NCBI GenBank assembly: GCA_023055355.1
Contig: JALJCS010000007.1
Span: 4,204,001-4,268,000 of the forward strand
Direction: 5' to 3'
DNA: 64,000 bases
DNA from: Agelaius tricolor
Lineage: Eukaryota > Chordata > Aves > Passeriformes > Icteridae
The notes beneath the pieces were generated by a model. That model was not told where the DNA came from, did not search any database, and was given only the letters and a program-made list of their open reading frames with translations. Each line of letters begins with the position of its first letter. Positions within the stretch are counted from its first letter, which is position 1. A program made the position numbers and the translations under genes. This document shows, piece by piece, positions 45,503 through 57,664 of this stretch.

Positions 45503-47888
45503 AGTTTCCCCAAAGTTTGCTTTCAAACAAGGTACACAAAGCAGGCTGCAACTCCATAAAATAAATCAGGAGCATTCAAGGAGATTTGGAGCATTCAAAG
45601 ATATTTAGATGTGAAAACAAAAAGCCTATTCTAAAGGAATTCTTCTTTTGAAGAGAAAAAAATATCCTGGCAAGAAACAATTTTCTTGGTGTCAAAAGAG
45701 CACTTTAAAAGGGATCTAAGTGGCAAAATCTGAAAGAAATGTCACAATGTAGCACTTTCCTGATTATTCTGTGAAGGAAAAGCAAAATTAAGAAAAATGC
45801 AAGAAAGAAAAGGCTGTTCAGTCCTTTTTTTCTGTTTTAAAATAATTAGAAATCTGTATGAACTGATTGCATGAAAAATATCAGAAAGCTGAAAAATAAC
45901 ATTTTTTAGAAATCCACAATACTGTTTAAGAACTATGAAACATTTTCTTCAAATTCCCAATGATTCTTATTTTCATTAGGACTAGCAACACAGCATGAAT
46001 ATTGTGAATTCATAATCAACAAAACATTTTTGGTTGTGAAACCAACAAAATAGTAACAACTTAAAATCATAAGCAATCTGGACTGACATTATGACCCATT
46101 TTCAAATCTAGGAGAGCACTGCCAGTATCTTTGAGTGTAAATAAAGTGGTTTACCTTATAGGTTTTGGGGTTTTTTTTAATATTACTGAGCAGGAACTTC
46201 TCGTTTTTAGAATCCTCTGTAACTTAAAGCCAGAATTATTTTTTTTAAATAGTATTCAAACATTCTTAATGTTCAAATTATTTTAATATTTTGGGTAATT
46301 AATATGTTCATCCTGTGGGTAGTACTAGGTGATCATCTTTTTGGGTAGCACTCACAAAGAGTGAATACAGTAAATATAATTTAAAGTGATTTTTTTTGGG
46401 GAAAAATAACAAACAAATAAAAAGCCAAAGCCTAAAAAACCAAAACAAAGGAAACCAACAAGTTTAGCTGCTGCATTTTAATAAACCAGCCTGTTATCTC
46501 TCTGCTCCTCCCTCCCCCTCCCAAAACAGACATGTCAAACTTGGATATCTCTTGCTCTAGGCAATAGACTGATGGATGGTATAACCAGATGTCCTCTGCT
46601 TATCATTAGACAAGGCACACATTTCTCTGACCTCCACGCTGAAATACGCTCCAAATTTTGCTTGCTTTGTTTAAAAGCAAAACCCAAAGATAACCACGTT
46701 ACACAAAGCCACCATCTACCTCTGAATGTGTTCTGTCTGCACAAAACCAGCCAACAACAGCCTCCCTTTTGAAATCCAGATGAGAGATTTTCCATTTTTA
46801 GACAATTGCTAGGAAGGCACAACCTTCTGCTTACGAGCAGAGCACGCCAGTGACAGTAAACCACAGCCAGAAGGCAATAATCCATTTACAAAGGGCACCA
46901 CAAAGATTCTACATCCCCCATTCATATTCTGGTGCAGTCACCTGCTGCTGGAGCATCTCTCCAAGCAGATTTTTTTGCAGCAAGGAGGAGCAGGAGCAAT
47001 TAATAGGAGCACTCTGCCATACATCTTCCTCTCCTCTGCCTTGTCCTTACCTGTGTGTGCTCACACCCACACAGAGGTCCCAGAGGTCCCAGTCCCAGGG
47101 TACTCCATCTTTACTGGGGTAATTATTCTGCTCAGCAGAGAGGGATTTGACAGCTCCCTCCCCAAAGGCAGGCAGTTGTTGAGCTGAGAGATGCAGCAGC
47201 ATCCTGTCTTTGTTCCTTAGGGGTAGGACAAAGATATTCAGGAGAAATCCCAAAGGAACTGCCAGGACCTTGGAGGAGCCAGGAGGAATTTCTTGTAAGG
47301 TCCTGCTCCAGACCAACCCAGCAGCACCTGAGGTGGTTGCTGCTGCCTCCCAGTGCAGACCCAAGGTTCCAGGTGTGGTGGTGGGAGGTGGCTGAATCCC
47401 CCCAAGGCTCCCCTGTGCTGGGGGAAAGCACTGAGTGTGGCCAAGGACATTCAGGCCCCTCTGGCAGGCTCTGCCTTAGGCAATTGCCTCATTTGCTGGA
47501 GCCTAGAGACTGGCTTGTCTCATCAGAATACTGAGGTGAATAATAAAACACATCCCCACACTTGCCACAGGAAGAAAACACCACTGGAATTATTTTCCAT
47601 AAAACTATTGAGAAGCTTTGTGAGATGAGGACACTCTCTTCATTTTCACTCTGATTAATAACCATGGTTTTGACACAAATGTTAAGCACCCAAGGAGGTT
47701 TTGTGATTCCTCTTTTTTTAGATGAAATTGAGCAAAACAAAAATAAGTATCATGACTTTTACACAGGAAGAAATGTCTGGCATTTCCAGCAAGAAGGGAG
47801 CTACACAGGGATTGAGGTTATATATCAGATATTAAAGAAATCTGGTCATGCACAAAAAAACTAAAATTCAGCACACTGTATTTTAAGC

Positions 47889-47949
47889 ATATTAAAAGGG
47901 AGGAATGTATATTAAATGTATATTAAAATGTATATTAAAAGGGAGGAAT
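47889..47949. repeat. Local direct repeats of TATTAAAAGGGAGGAAT type
   Basis: ATATTAAAAGGGAGGAAT occurs at the two ends of a 60-base stretch, with three GTATATTAAA words between them. Confidence 0.9.
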
Positions 47950-48047
47950 CCACATGTGTGAAAGAGGAAGTTACAGTAACAGATCCAAATCTGGAATATT
48001 CTGATTTTTCCAGCACAAAATGATTATAGAGGTCAAGTGTTTTCTTT

Positions 48048-48085
48048 CCTTAAGAGAAATTATCTTCTCCTTAAGAGAAATTATC
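48048..48085. repeat. 21-bp period tandem duplication
   Basis: CCTTAAGAGAAATTATC occurs at 48048 and again at 48069. Confidence 0.95.
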
Positions 48086-48693
48086 CATCTTTGAGGCAAA
48101 ATAAAAGGGCTATGCCTTTGCATAAAATAGGAACTCTACAATAACTGCCTCAGTGCACAATGAGAAAATTAGACGGCATGTTGGGTAACAGCTACATTTT
48201 CTCAAACTTTCATAATTTCAATTTTTTTTAACTATCATTCTACAGAATGATTCTACAGAACAAGTACTTTTCTATAAAGATATAGTAATTGAATACATAA
48301 TAGAGCAGTCAGTGGTGACAGTCCAGTGAAAAGGGAATTCCATTAGAGAACAACTTGCTTTTAAAATCATCCATAGATAACAGAATATTGAGCTGCTTTA
48401 CATCAGCAGCTTTAAATACACTTTTTTCAGTGACCTCTGGCACATAATAGGGTACTTGCTTTCCTCTGTTTTTCAATCTTAATCAGTTCTGTCAACAGGT
48501 ATTGTATAATACTGCTTTTATATTCCTGTCTAATCACAATATTTTCAGCAATTAGGTGTGAAATCAAGACAAGTAAATCTGTTAGATTAAGAACACTATA
48601 GATAAAAAATGTCATGTTCCTTAATTGACATCAGCAGAGTTTCTCTACAAGATTTGCCAAGCGATGACAACACAAAATCTACAGACGAATGAA

Positions 48694-48721
48694 CAGTGTC
48701 CTGGCTGATCCCCCATGTGGG
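48694..48721 (+). mobile_element. CR1 LINE, 5' part of a second LTR-split copy
   Basis: CAGTGTCCTGGCTGATCCCCCATGTGGG corresponds to the GTGTCCTGGGCTCATCCCCCAGTGAGG phrase of the long CR1 subfamily (antisense at about 27045-27072). The remainder of the element continues at 49184, after the LTR. Confidence 0.7.
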
Positions 48722-49183
48722 TGATGCCTTAAGTTTTAGCTTTCATCTTTTCCAGATCCTGTACTGCATTAGTATAGAACTCTGAACTTCATATAAAGTG
48801 TTAGCAAGTTCTCCTCACTGTTTAGTCACACAAAACAATCCTTTTCCAGCCTGAGAACCAAGGACACCATTGCAGCTTCAGGCCCAAAAAGTGCAAACAA
48901 CAAAAAGGCCCAAAAGGCCCAAAAAGTGCAAACAACAGCAAATTGAGGAGAGCAATGTGAGAGGATGGGACTGTATAACCTGAAGCTGTAATTGGACAAT
49001 TAACCCCAATATGGAAATGGACCAAAACTTATAAAAGTGTGAAAACTCGTGGCCATCTTGGGTAGCCTCAGCCAGGGTCTTGTACTGCCCAAGGTGCATC
49101 CTTTCAAGGCCTTTTTATTAAATGCCGACTTTATTCCTTTAATTCTGTCCATCCTCTGCTCCAGGAAGCCTCTCAAGGCATCA
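48722..49183 (+). mobile_element. Solo LTR of an endogenous retrovirus, copy 3, old
   Basis: It has the TGATGCCT start and AGGCATCA end of the 30467 and 38729 elements and follows the same inner order (TTCTGAGCTTCATAT-like, CCAAGGACA, GGCCAT-TTGG, CTGCCCAAGGTGCATCC), but with many substitutions. Its polyadenylation signal is the variant ATTAAA (49117-49122). A segment with GGCCCAAAAAGTGCAAACAACA is duplicated at 48881 and 48917. Flanks are TGGG and TGAG, an imperfect 4-base duplication. No interior is present. Confidence 0.82.
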
Positions 49184-49262
49184 TGAGGAACAGGAAAGGG
49201 GATGAGACCCCACCTGCAGAGCTGCCCCAGCCTGGGCCCAGCACAGGGAGGACATGGAGACA
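49184..49262 (+). mobile_element. CR1 LINE, middle part of the split copy
   Basis: After the LTR, TGAGG and ACAGGAAAGGGG continue the phrase broken at 48721, followed by CACCTGCAGAGCTGCCCCAGCCTGGGCCCAGCACAGGGAGG. The CR1 text then breaks off near GACATGGAGACA, where foreign sequence is inserted. Confidence 0.82.
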
Positions 49263-49364
49263 CCAGAGGAGTCAAAAGGAGGAGAGAGTCTTTGCATACC
49301 TTGTTTTAAGTTGATTGTCTGATGTTCCTCAAAACAAGGGTTCTGTTCTCTGGGGGAACAGAAC
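49263..49364. other. Insertion into CR1 holding an inverted copy
   Basis: About 100 bases interrupt the CR1. Of these, 49287-49358 are the reverse complement of 49970-50041, with four differences over 72 bases. The exact limits are uncertain because CCAGAGGAG at 49264 may still be CR1. Confidence 0.85.
49287..49358. repeat. Inverted repeat, left arm (72 bp)
   Basis: This arm pairs with 49970-50041 in inverted orientation at about 94 percent identity (four mismatches seen by eye). The two arms bracket the last 430 bases of the CR1 and 170 bases of flank. Confidence 0.92.
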
Positions 49365-49800
49365 TGCAGAGAGCCCAGAGGAGGCTCCAGGATGAGCAGA
49401 GGGATGGAGCAGCTCTGCTGGGAGGAAAGGCTGGCACAGCTGGGATTGTTCACCTGCACAGGAGAAGCTTTGGGCTGAGCTCAGGGTGGCCTTGCAGGGC
49501 CTGCAGGAGCCCCAGGAAAGCTGCAGAGAGACAATTTCCAGGGCATGCAGGGACAGCACACAGGGAATGGCTTCACACTGACAGAGAGTAGGGTTAGATT
49601 GAATATTATAAAAAATAATTTAGTGTGAGGTTTATGAGGCCCTGGCACAGGGTGCCCAGAGCAGCTGTGGCTGCCCCTGGCAGTGCCCAAGGCCAGGTTG
49701 GACACTGGGGCTGGGAGCAGCCTGGGACAGTGGAAGGTGCCCCTGCTTTCCATGGCAGGGGTGGCACTGGATGATCTTTAAGGTCCCTTCCAAACCCAAG
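49365..49800 (+). mobile_element. CR1 LINE, 3' part of the split copy
   Basis: CTGCAGAGAGCCCAGAGGAGGCTCCAGGATGAGC resumes the long subfamily, with GAAGCTTTGGGCTGAGCTCAGG and CAGGGAATGGCTTCACACTG as at 23200-23320, and ends in GATCTTTAAGGTCCCTTCCAAACCC. Confidence 0.94.
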
Positions 49801-49969
49801 TCATTGTACAATCACATGAACAAACACAGTCCCAGTTGTGACTTCCCATGAGCAGGAGCTGGCAGTGTTGCTTGGGGAATAAAATACCTTCCACTAAGTT
49901 GAGGCCCACTGCAGAATCTTTCTCTCTTTTCTGTTTTAGATCTTTATTCTTTGAAAGGAAACAATATTC

Positions 49970-50041
49970 TTCCCTCAGAGAACAGAACCCTTGTTTTGAG
50001 GAACATCAGACAATCAGCTTAGAACAATGTATGCAAAGACT
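49970..50041. repeat. Inverted repeat, right arm (72 bp)
   Basis: It reads from TTCCCTCAGAGAACAGAACC to GTATGCAAAGACT and is the reverse complement of the left arm. It lies in apparently unique sequence and inside a 149-codon open frame (49848-50297) without a recognised domain. Confidence 0.92.
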
Positions 50042-51885
50042 AAATTCCAACTCAACCAGGCAAATTTGTTCAGCATCCTTTTCTGATCTAAGAGTTTTCC
50101 ACTTGAGAGAAACAAGACAGGCTTCAGAATTTCACTTCACAGAAATGAGCTTCATCTCTTGTCACAGGAACACCAGAGGAAGCCTTGCACTTGTCTACAG
50201 GGACAGACCCATTTTTACCTCAGTCACCAAGTATCCCCCAAAGGCTCCTAATCCTACATGTAAGGGACATGCTGCTTTTCCTCAGACAGGCAGGTAAACA
50301 TAAAAAGTGCCCCAAACTGAGCAGCTCTGTCATCCACTTTGATTTTTAGGGCCAATGCCAAACAGCTGTAGCAATAAAAAATTTCATTTTCTGATCTATG
50401 CACTGCTAGATCTTCAACCTGTAGCCAGGGTAGCTTTATATAGGATGTTTAACAGGTGGAAATCTGATTGAAAAATCTGATTTATTGTCTTTATTTATAG
50501 GCTAAGGCTCTTCCAAATGCATAGGCATCTATAGTTTAATAATTCAACTCAATTGCATGTCACTGTTTATGTCACCACAATGTCAAGGAATATTTAACAC
50601 CATTGATAAAAACAAAGAAAAAGCCATCAACATTGAATGTTTTTCAAATTGCAAACATTTTAAGTCACATCTTTTTGTTTCTGCTGAAGATCTTTCAATT
50701 AGTATTGTAAATTGTTTGGTTTTAAAAATGCAACTCATTTCAGTCTCTTCGGCTGTGGGTATCTGGTCTAACACAGGTCCTCCTGTAAATCACAGATAAT
50801 CAATTCAAAAGGTCAGTGCTGATTAAAATAAATAAATCACATATAGGGACATTTGTTAGACTGCAAATTATTCTTTTATGTCTTCTGAAGTAATATCTCT
50901 CTTGCTTATTCCAGGTACTATGAGTAATTAAAAAACCATAAAATAATGAATGTGTGTAAGGAGGAGTTTCCTGCCAAAAGTCAAGTTTTAAATATCTTAC
51001 ATTGCTTTGAGCTTGGCTCTATCAGACTAAGGTTCCCTAAAACAAGTTTTATGCTGCAGTCAGAGCTATCAGAAACAAGGCATTATTCATCTTCAGAATA
51101 AGAAAAAATATTCATCTTCATTGCTAATAAAACCCAGGAGCTTCCCTTGGTCTCAAAGAGCTGAGGGTTTTTCTACAGAAAAATCTGTAAAAAAAGTCTA
51201 TATAGGTTTAGATTTGACATTTTTCAAGTCAAATAAGAAGACAGCAAAAATAAATATAACTAACTCTGTGTTTCCTTAATTTGCCCACTTCCTCCTCTCT
51301 CCTCAGTTAAGCTTCATATTTATAATTCCTTGTTTTGCTTGTATTGCATATTGCAATACTTAGGTGGATAAATATTATAGAGTTCATAGGTGGATCCAAA
51401 TGATTATGAAGATAAAATAAGTGATTTTTTTACTTTTTTCAAGTATTTAATTTTAATATTTACCTTTTCAAGCATTTTATTTACTTTTTTAAGTATTTAA
51501 GAATATTTAAAGTATTCTAAATGACATCCCAAAACAACCAAAATAAAGAAAGTTCTACAGATCAAACATAAACTACAAAGTAAGAGAAACATTTTGAAAG
51601 CATGGCCTAAAGTTTGCACAGTGGGAACCTCCCCAGTACCCACATAACTTTAAATCTAGTAAAGCTTTGAAGCAGATTTGATATTTTCCCTGTGCTCATG
51701 CAGTGTCTCAGCTTCTGTATGTGCAAAATGGAGATATCACTCCATAAATTGCTCCTGCAGAAAAGATTTATAGAGGAAATGGGTAAAGCCTTACGTGAGA
51801 GATAAATATCATTAATTGTTCATTGCAGTACAGCAATATTCTGACTCTCCTAATTCCTAGATAAAATTATCTGTTTCCTCCACAG

Positions 51886-52162
51886 TTTGCAAAATGTGTC
51901 CTCAAAGACAGGAATAAAGAATGAGAATGCTGGATTGCTTGGCTGTGACATTTTAATATCCTTTGAGCCACTGAAAGACGCTTGTGATTTATCAAAACAG
52001 CATTTTCTCACATCTAAAAATTCAACATTTTATACTTTCAAGGAGTACCTGCACTGGTGTCTGAGGGTGATGGGGAAACAAAAAAAATTAAATTTCATCC
52101 ACTGCTATGATGTGGAGGCACCTGAAAGAGCTGATTGTGTGTTGGAATTTGACACAATATGA
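51886..52162 (+). other. Open segment after acceptor-like site, doubtful
   Basis: ATCTGTTTCCTCCACAG (ending 51885) is a good acceptor-like site and the following frame stays open for about 91 codons to TGA at 52160-52162. It has no ATG at its beginning. The translation matches no family that I recognise, and there is no clear polyadenylation signal just after it. Confidence 0.1.
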
Positions 52163-52504
52163 TCGACACTCACACGCTGAGATGTTTAAGGCAAAAAAGG
52201 TGTGGTTATTTCTGGACTTTGATATTTATAGAATTTTATAAGTGACCATGGATTGGAGGATGAAATTGCTACTTCTCCAACCACACTGATCAAACTAACA
52301 GTCTATCAATTCTCTTCTCTTTTAGAAAGGAATGCAAAACAATCATTATTTACATGAAAAGTGGGAAACTCAATTGCAGAAATGTAAACATCAAAAAACT
52401 TAAATAACCTTTAAAATAACAAAGCAACAAGGGTGAAACACCAGAGCCTGTGTCCTGGGAGTGATTCTGGGTCTTAGGATGATAGAACAGAATTAAACAG
52501 TGAA

Positions 52505-52745
52505 GGAAGTTGACAAAGCCCTCCCAGCCCATGGAGTGCCAGCTGTGCCCCATGGGCACCTTGGCCCCAGCCCAGAGCACCCAGTGCCACCTGCAGGGGA
52601 CACCTGCAGGGCTGGGCACTGCAAAGCTCCCTGAGCAGCCCCTGCCAAGGCCTGAGCTCCCTTTCCATGGGCAAATTCCTCCTGGTGTCCACCCTGAGCC
52701 TCTCCTGACCCAGCCTGAGGCCGTTCCCTCTTACCCTGCTGCTCA
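52505..52745 (-). mobile_element. CR1 LINE 3' region, antisense, variant subfamily
   Basis: CAAAGCCCTCCCAGCCCATGGAGTGCC, CCTTGGCCCCAGCCCAGAGCACCC, GCTCCCTGAGCAGCCCCTGCCAAGGCC, TTCCTCCTGGTGTCCACCCTGAGCCTC and CCTGAGGCCGTTCCCTCTTA are antisense CR1 phrases of a GC-rich subfamily. The very end is degraded (GGATGATAGAACAGAATTAAACAG at 52477-52500 may be its remnant). Confidence 0.88.
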
Positions 52746-53160
52746 TTTCCTGGGAGAATTGGGAGATGAAATAGGTTGGTTTAACAGAGTGGTAACAAAG
52801 TTTTGGATCAGCACAGGGCTACCAAAGGGAAATAATTTATGAATTAATAATTATTTAATTCTTTACTAATTTATTAATCGATAATTATGAATTATGAAAG
52901 AATGAATTCATTCTCCTCAGCCCCTGTCCAGCATTGCTTCCCACTTGCTCTCCCAGGTAAAACGCACACAAAGGGGAAGAAAATTGGGATGATGTGGTGG
53001 TTTTATCCCACCTTTCCCTTCCAGCTTTAAGTTACTGAATGCAGCAGAGCACCTTGACTGTTTGCTCTTCCCACCCCTTTCCCTCCACAACTCCTCATTT
53101 CTCATTTGCACACATTGTGCAATTTCTAAAATTTCCTTAATTAGAGGGTGTGGGGGTTAT

Positions 53161-53200
53161 GTTACCACAAATTTTATTTTGTTACCACAAATTTTAATTT
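53161..53200. repeat. 20-bp tandem duplication
   Basis: GTTACCACAAATTTTATTTT is followed directly by GTTACCACAAATTTTAATTT. Confidence 0.97.
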
Positions 53201-53240
53201 CAGACTTTTATTCTGAATGACACTGGGAGATGAGGAAAAA

Positions 53241-53268
53241 AAGGAAGTAGGGATAAGGAAGTAGGGAT
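53241..53268. repeat. 14-bp tandem duplication
   Basis: AAGGAAGTAGGGAT occurs twice head to tail, 40 bases from the 20-bp duplication at 53161. Confidence 0.96.
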
Positions 53269-56164
53269 TTATAATTTCTTTTTTAAAGCGTGAAATGTTA
53301 AATATTCAAGCTCCAAATGAAAAGTTTTGAACTGGAAAACAGCTCTATTTCAATCCCCTGCTCCTCTGAGCCTGCAGCACTCATGTCTTGACCTCTCCCC
53401 TGGCGTTTCAGAAGTGGAGAGAAACATTCCCTCTTCTTTTGGGAACATATGGACACGTTTGGACTGTGTCAGAGGCAGCTGGTTGTGCTGAGACCTGCCC
53501 TAATTGCTTCTCCTCAGTGTCTCCCCAATGCTTCCAGGGTGACAGGACAGAAAACTAATGGGATTTGGAGAACAGTATGAGGAGCATAAAGTCACTTCAT
53601 TTCTGCCCACACATTTTGCCTCTCTTCCACTCTGAGCTCAATTACTCTCTTCTTTCTTGTAAAAAGCCACTCCCCAAATCATAATAAATCTAAACTACTC
53701 CTTCTTTCCCTGCTCTTTTAGTTTCCTGCTCCATTTTATTCAGATGGAATTCAGTCACACAGCCAGCCCAGACTGCTTTGAAATTCCTGTCCATATTGGC
53801 TTGAAAGGTCTTCAGTGGCCTAATAGATTGTTTGCTGTTCAAATAAAAATAATTTGGAGCCAAGTTTCAACCTAGATTATTATTTTATGGGCATTTGTGA
53901 GCTCCAGAAGAGAAGAACCCTGAGCAGAAGCATTAAATGATGTTCCATAATAACTGTGAAAGAGATATTGGGTGAATTATTAGAGGGGCGAGTGTTTGAA
54001 CATTCCCAATCCAGGATCCAAGTCATCCAGACACAGAATTTCCCTGTTCCTCATTAATATACCAGATTAAATCCAGTGCTGACTTGCCCCTGCAACGTGT
54101 CTGAGGTTAAAAATGCCTGTGTACTCAGCTTAATAGGCTCCCATTAGGGAAATGCAAAATTAGCATTGATTTTATTTAAAAAGGCCATCCCGGATAAATG
54201 GTGTGGTTAAATGGCTACACACAAAATTTTTCTGAGCTCTGGCAATTTCTTTCCCACAGAAAATATCCTATTTGGATGTGACAGAGTTTGCTAATTTCCA
54301 TATGTTCATTAGCTCAAATTAGTCCTTCTCCCAAAACAGGAAGTCAGGGAGGAAAGTAAAAAAATAAGGAGCACAACAAACAAAATCAAAATGAACAAAA
54401 CAGCCAAAAACCAAACCAACAAAAAAACCTGCTAGGATTGGTATTGGAACAAACAATGAATAAAAACCCACACAACTTCTTTGTCCTAAGAAATATTTTT
54501 TTTCCTAGAAAATTACATCGGTAATTTTCAAACAGCTTTCACTTTGAAATGAAAAGAGGAAAATATGCAATTTTGAAAATAGTGAAAGGAAAAGTTTTGG
54601 CTTTTTCTTCATCCCTTGCAGTTTTTTATTTATTTGTTTGGGATGAAACATAACTTTTTCAACAGGACAGCATTTTTAACCAAAAAAATGCACATTTTTC
54701 CTAATAAAGTAGTTGGCAGCAAAGGATATCAATCCTGAGAGAGAGAAAAGAATTATGCACTTCAAGACAGTAAGAAGGAAGCGAGTTTTGATTCAAAATG
54801 CAATTAATTTTCATTAATTAAAACAACCTGAAGGTCTGGGGGTAGTGGAGACGGAAAATTTAGGGCATTCATAATTACGGTCCCCTGTTCCTGTGGATTC
54901 CTTCCAACAATTTATTATCAGGCATCAGATGTGGTGAGAAAATAAATCTAAATGAAAGCAACAAGAAAAGACAACACATTTCATCTTCTTTTAGCTCACT
55001 ATTTTTAGCCATTTTTTAATGACAAGCAATGTTTAACTGTCCCAGCTCTCCCATCTTCCCTCTCCTCACACGGGGAGCTCCAGTCCAAGGCAATGAGAGC
55101 TGCACAAACAGAAATCTGAGGCACTGATTTGTGGGTTTATTACTGTTTATATAAAACACTCCTACCAATTTCACACTTAATCTCCTTTATTTCATATTTT
55201 GGTACTTGGGAATAAATAGGAACCATGGATCCAAGGAGAGGATAAGGTTTTAGGCGTTCCTGCTTGAGGATTTGCAATGAGAAAACTGAGGAAGTCTTGT
55301 CTCTTTGCTTTTCTGTTTCCCTCAATATAAAGAGGGAAAAAAGATAAAGAGATATCACAAGAGTGATAATTCCAATTAACCAAAAAGAGGGTTTGAGCTT
55401 TTCATAAAGGAAGAGAGATGCCAAAACAGGCAGAGATAAAGGTTCCCTTGATTTTCAACAGAGTTTGTGATACAGAATTTCTGAGGCACTTGAAAAACAA
55501 GCCAGCTCTAAAATGTGCTATGAATAACCATTGATAAGGGGGCAAAGAAATCCTAATAATAAACAGAGCTCATGCAAGAAAGGAGAAGATGCATGAAAGA
55601 AAAGGAAGGCCAAAATCCAGTGAATAACTTCTTTTTCTGAAATCCCTTTTGAAAGCACACAGAGCATCTCACAAGATCTTGTTGAGCTGCTGACATTTAG
55701 AGGGGTTTTCTTTTCCTCACCCCTTCTATAAAACTGCTGAATGGCTGCTGTGACACAGCACACATTATCCCATCACTTCTTATTTATGGATGCACTTTGC
55801 CTTCCCAGCCCTGAATTTGCCTTTCAGCAGGTCATAAATGTGCATTTTGAAAAGCAGATCAACTTTGCTTCTGTTGCTCTAATGGAATTTTTCCAAGAAA
55901 ATTAATGTCTTATTTGTTTTCACCACAAGGAGTTCATGATATCCAGCACAGTTAAGAATTTAAAAAACATTTAAGCAGAACAAAAAGTATTATGTAGATG
56001 ATCAATCCCCTTATTCCTCCAAATTCTTCTCTAAGACTTCTCAATTTAAATACAATTCAAGGTTAGCATTTTTTTAATTTTTCAGTTTTCTTTTATCCCC
56101 ACTTTTTTTTCCCTAACCTCAACACTACATCCACAGCTGCTTCCACATTTTATTATTTTGCAGT

Positions 56165-56280
56165 AAATTCCTAATTATATTTCAAATATAAATATGTACA
56201 TTTATGTATTATATATTTATATTATAAATATAAAAATTTATATAATATATAAAAATTTATATATAAATACACTATAAATC
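56165..56280. repeat. AT-only low-complexity patch
   Basis: Almost pure A and T with overlapping TATAAATAT and ATTTATAT words. Confidence 0.9.
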
Positions 56281-57554
56281 AACATACTTTCAATATTTTC
56301 AATTTTTTATTTCTTATTTTCAACTGATGTTTTTACATACATGTAAAAATATCAGTGCTTATGGAGACTTTTGTAAAATTTTATATTGAAAATTTATTTT
56401 ACAGAAGTGTTTTGATTTTAGAATACACTGAATATAATGAGCATTTCTTTAATTGAAAATATATAGTTTTATTATTTTTGCAGATCTGCAAAATATTTTG
56501 CACATTTAAGAGATGATTTTTAATACTGTCTAGTTGTGTATACTCACTTGGCGATTTTTAGTATTTCAGTTGGTGTCATTTTTTCCACATCAGAAATACT
56601 TTGTAGTTTTTAAACAAATACATTTTAGTCAGTGTTCTGTAAAAAACACTTAAATTGAATGGGAAAATGGAGTACATGGAAGGATTCTCAGTTCTCAGTA
56701 CAGAAACTGCACTCTTGGAGGCACAAAACAAATGTGAGTCTGAAAGAACAGAAGGAAATATTTCTTCCATCATTATCACTCAGGTATTGCCTGGAGGATC
56801 AGTTGCAAGACAAATATCAGAAGAAAAAAGATGTTACTTTCCTATGGTTTATGTCTCTCTAAAGAATAAAATGTGGGTTTACTAAACAATGGTACTTAAC
56901 CAGCAGGATGTTTTACAAAAGGAGAACAAAAAAAAAGAAAAAAATCTCTGCTTCCTCTAGAAATCTATAATCTATTTGTCTCTTTGTTAGTGCAAAAATT
57001 AAAAAATCACCTCCACAGCTGGACTGCAATGTATTTTCTGAGTGTCAGGAATTTGATTCTCTGTTTTAATGGAGAAGGAGGGACAAACCTTTAGGAAAAA
57101 TATAAAAAAAATTACCCAGGCATGCAATTGAAAAACAAGAGCGCTGTGTGTCAGCTGGAATATGTAATCCCCAAACAGAGCCTGCCCTGACCTTCCACAA
57201 GTAGCAGGGCAATTGTTCTTGGGGATTTTATGAATATCAGTGTCTATTTGCAAAGAAAACCCTGGATGAAAGAGGAAAATGAATTTGAATTTGCAGTGAG
57301 AGTGAGCATCCAGCACTGGGCTGCACCCCAGCTGGAAGAGAGCCAGCATTGATCCCCGGGCAGGGAGCCAAGGAGGCATCCTTGGCATGGTGCAGGACCA
57401 AGTTCTGCAGCTGGAGAGCTGAGCTGGGCACAGAGGAGGGACCTCTGCATCATCTGCAGCAGAAACAAAGATTTGAAGATGCCAAGGCATTCATTTCCCC
57501 ATCCTCTCTTGCTGCCAGCCCAGAAGCTGCAGCAGTAAAACACTCGAGTTTTGC

Positions 57555-57630
57555 ATGGGGAAGTTGGAGAGAACAATCACATGGGGAAGTTGGAGAGAAC
57601 AATCACATGGGGAAGCTGGAGAGAACAATC
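57555..57630. repeat. 26-bp unit in three tandem copies
   Basis: ATGGGGAAGTTGGAGAGAAC followed by AATCAC repeats at 57555, 57581 and 57607; the third has C for T in GAAGCTGG and loses its last bases. In the plus-strand frame 57349-57702 it reads as a run of related Gly-Glu/Asn-rich segments. Confidence 0.96.
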
Positions 57631-57664
57631 CCCCCAGGGCCCTGCAATGACAGACAAATCCTTT

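Larger units (their letters stand above)
45503..48693. other. Unique stretch, no gene seen
   Basis: The part at 46850-47530 is GC-richer and has overlapping open frames on both strands (up to 105 codons), none with a known domain. Local duplications occur at 47890-47950 and 48048-48085. No gene can be supported. Confidence 0.5.
49801..52504. other. Unique AT-rich stretch, no gene proven
   Basis: It includes the right arm of the inverted repeat, a patch of repeated AAGTATTTAA/TTTTTAC words at 51420-51520, and the exon-like open segment at 51886. Nothing else is recognised. Confidence 0.5.

Noticed and set aside
56999..57490. Minus-strand open frame of 163 codons in a GC-richer patch
   Set aside because: Overlapping frames on the other strand are equally open, and no domain, signal peptide or splice context supports it.
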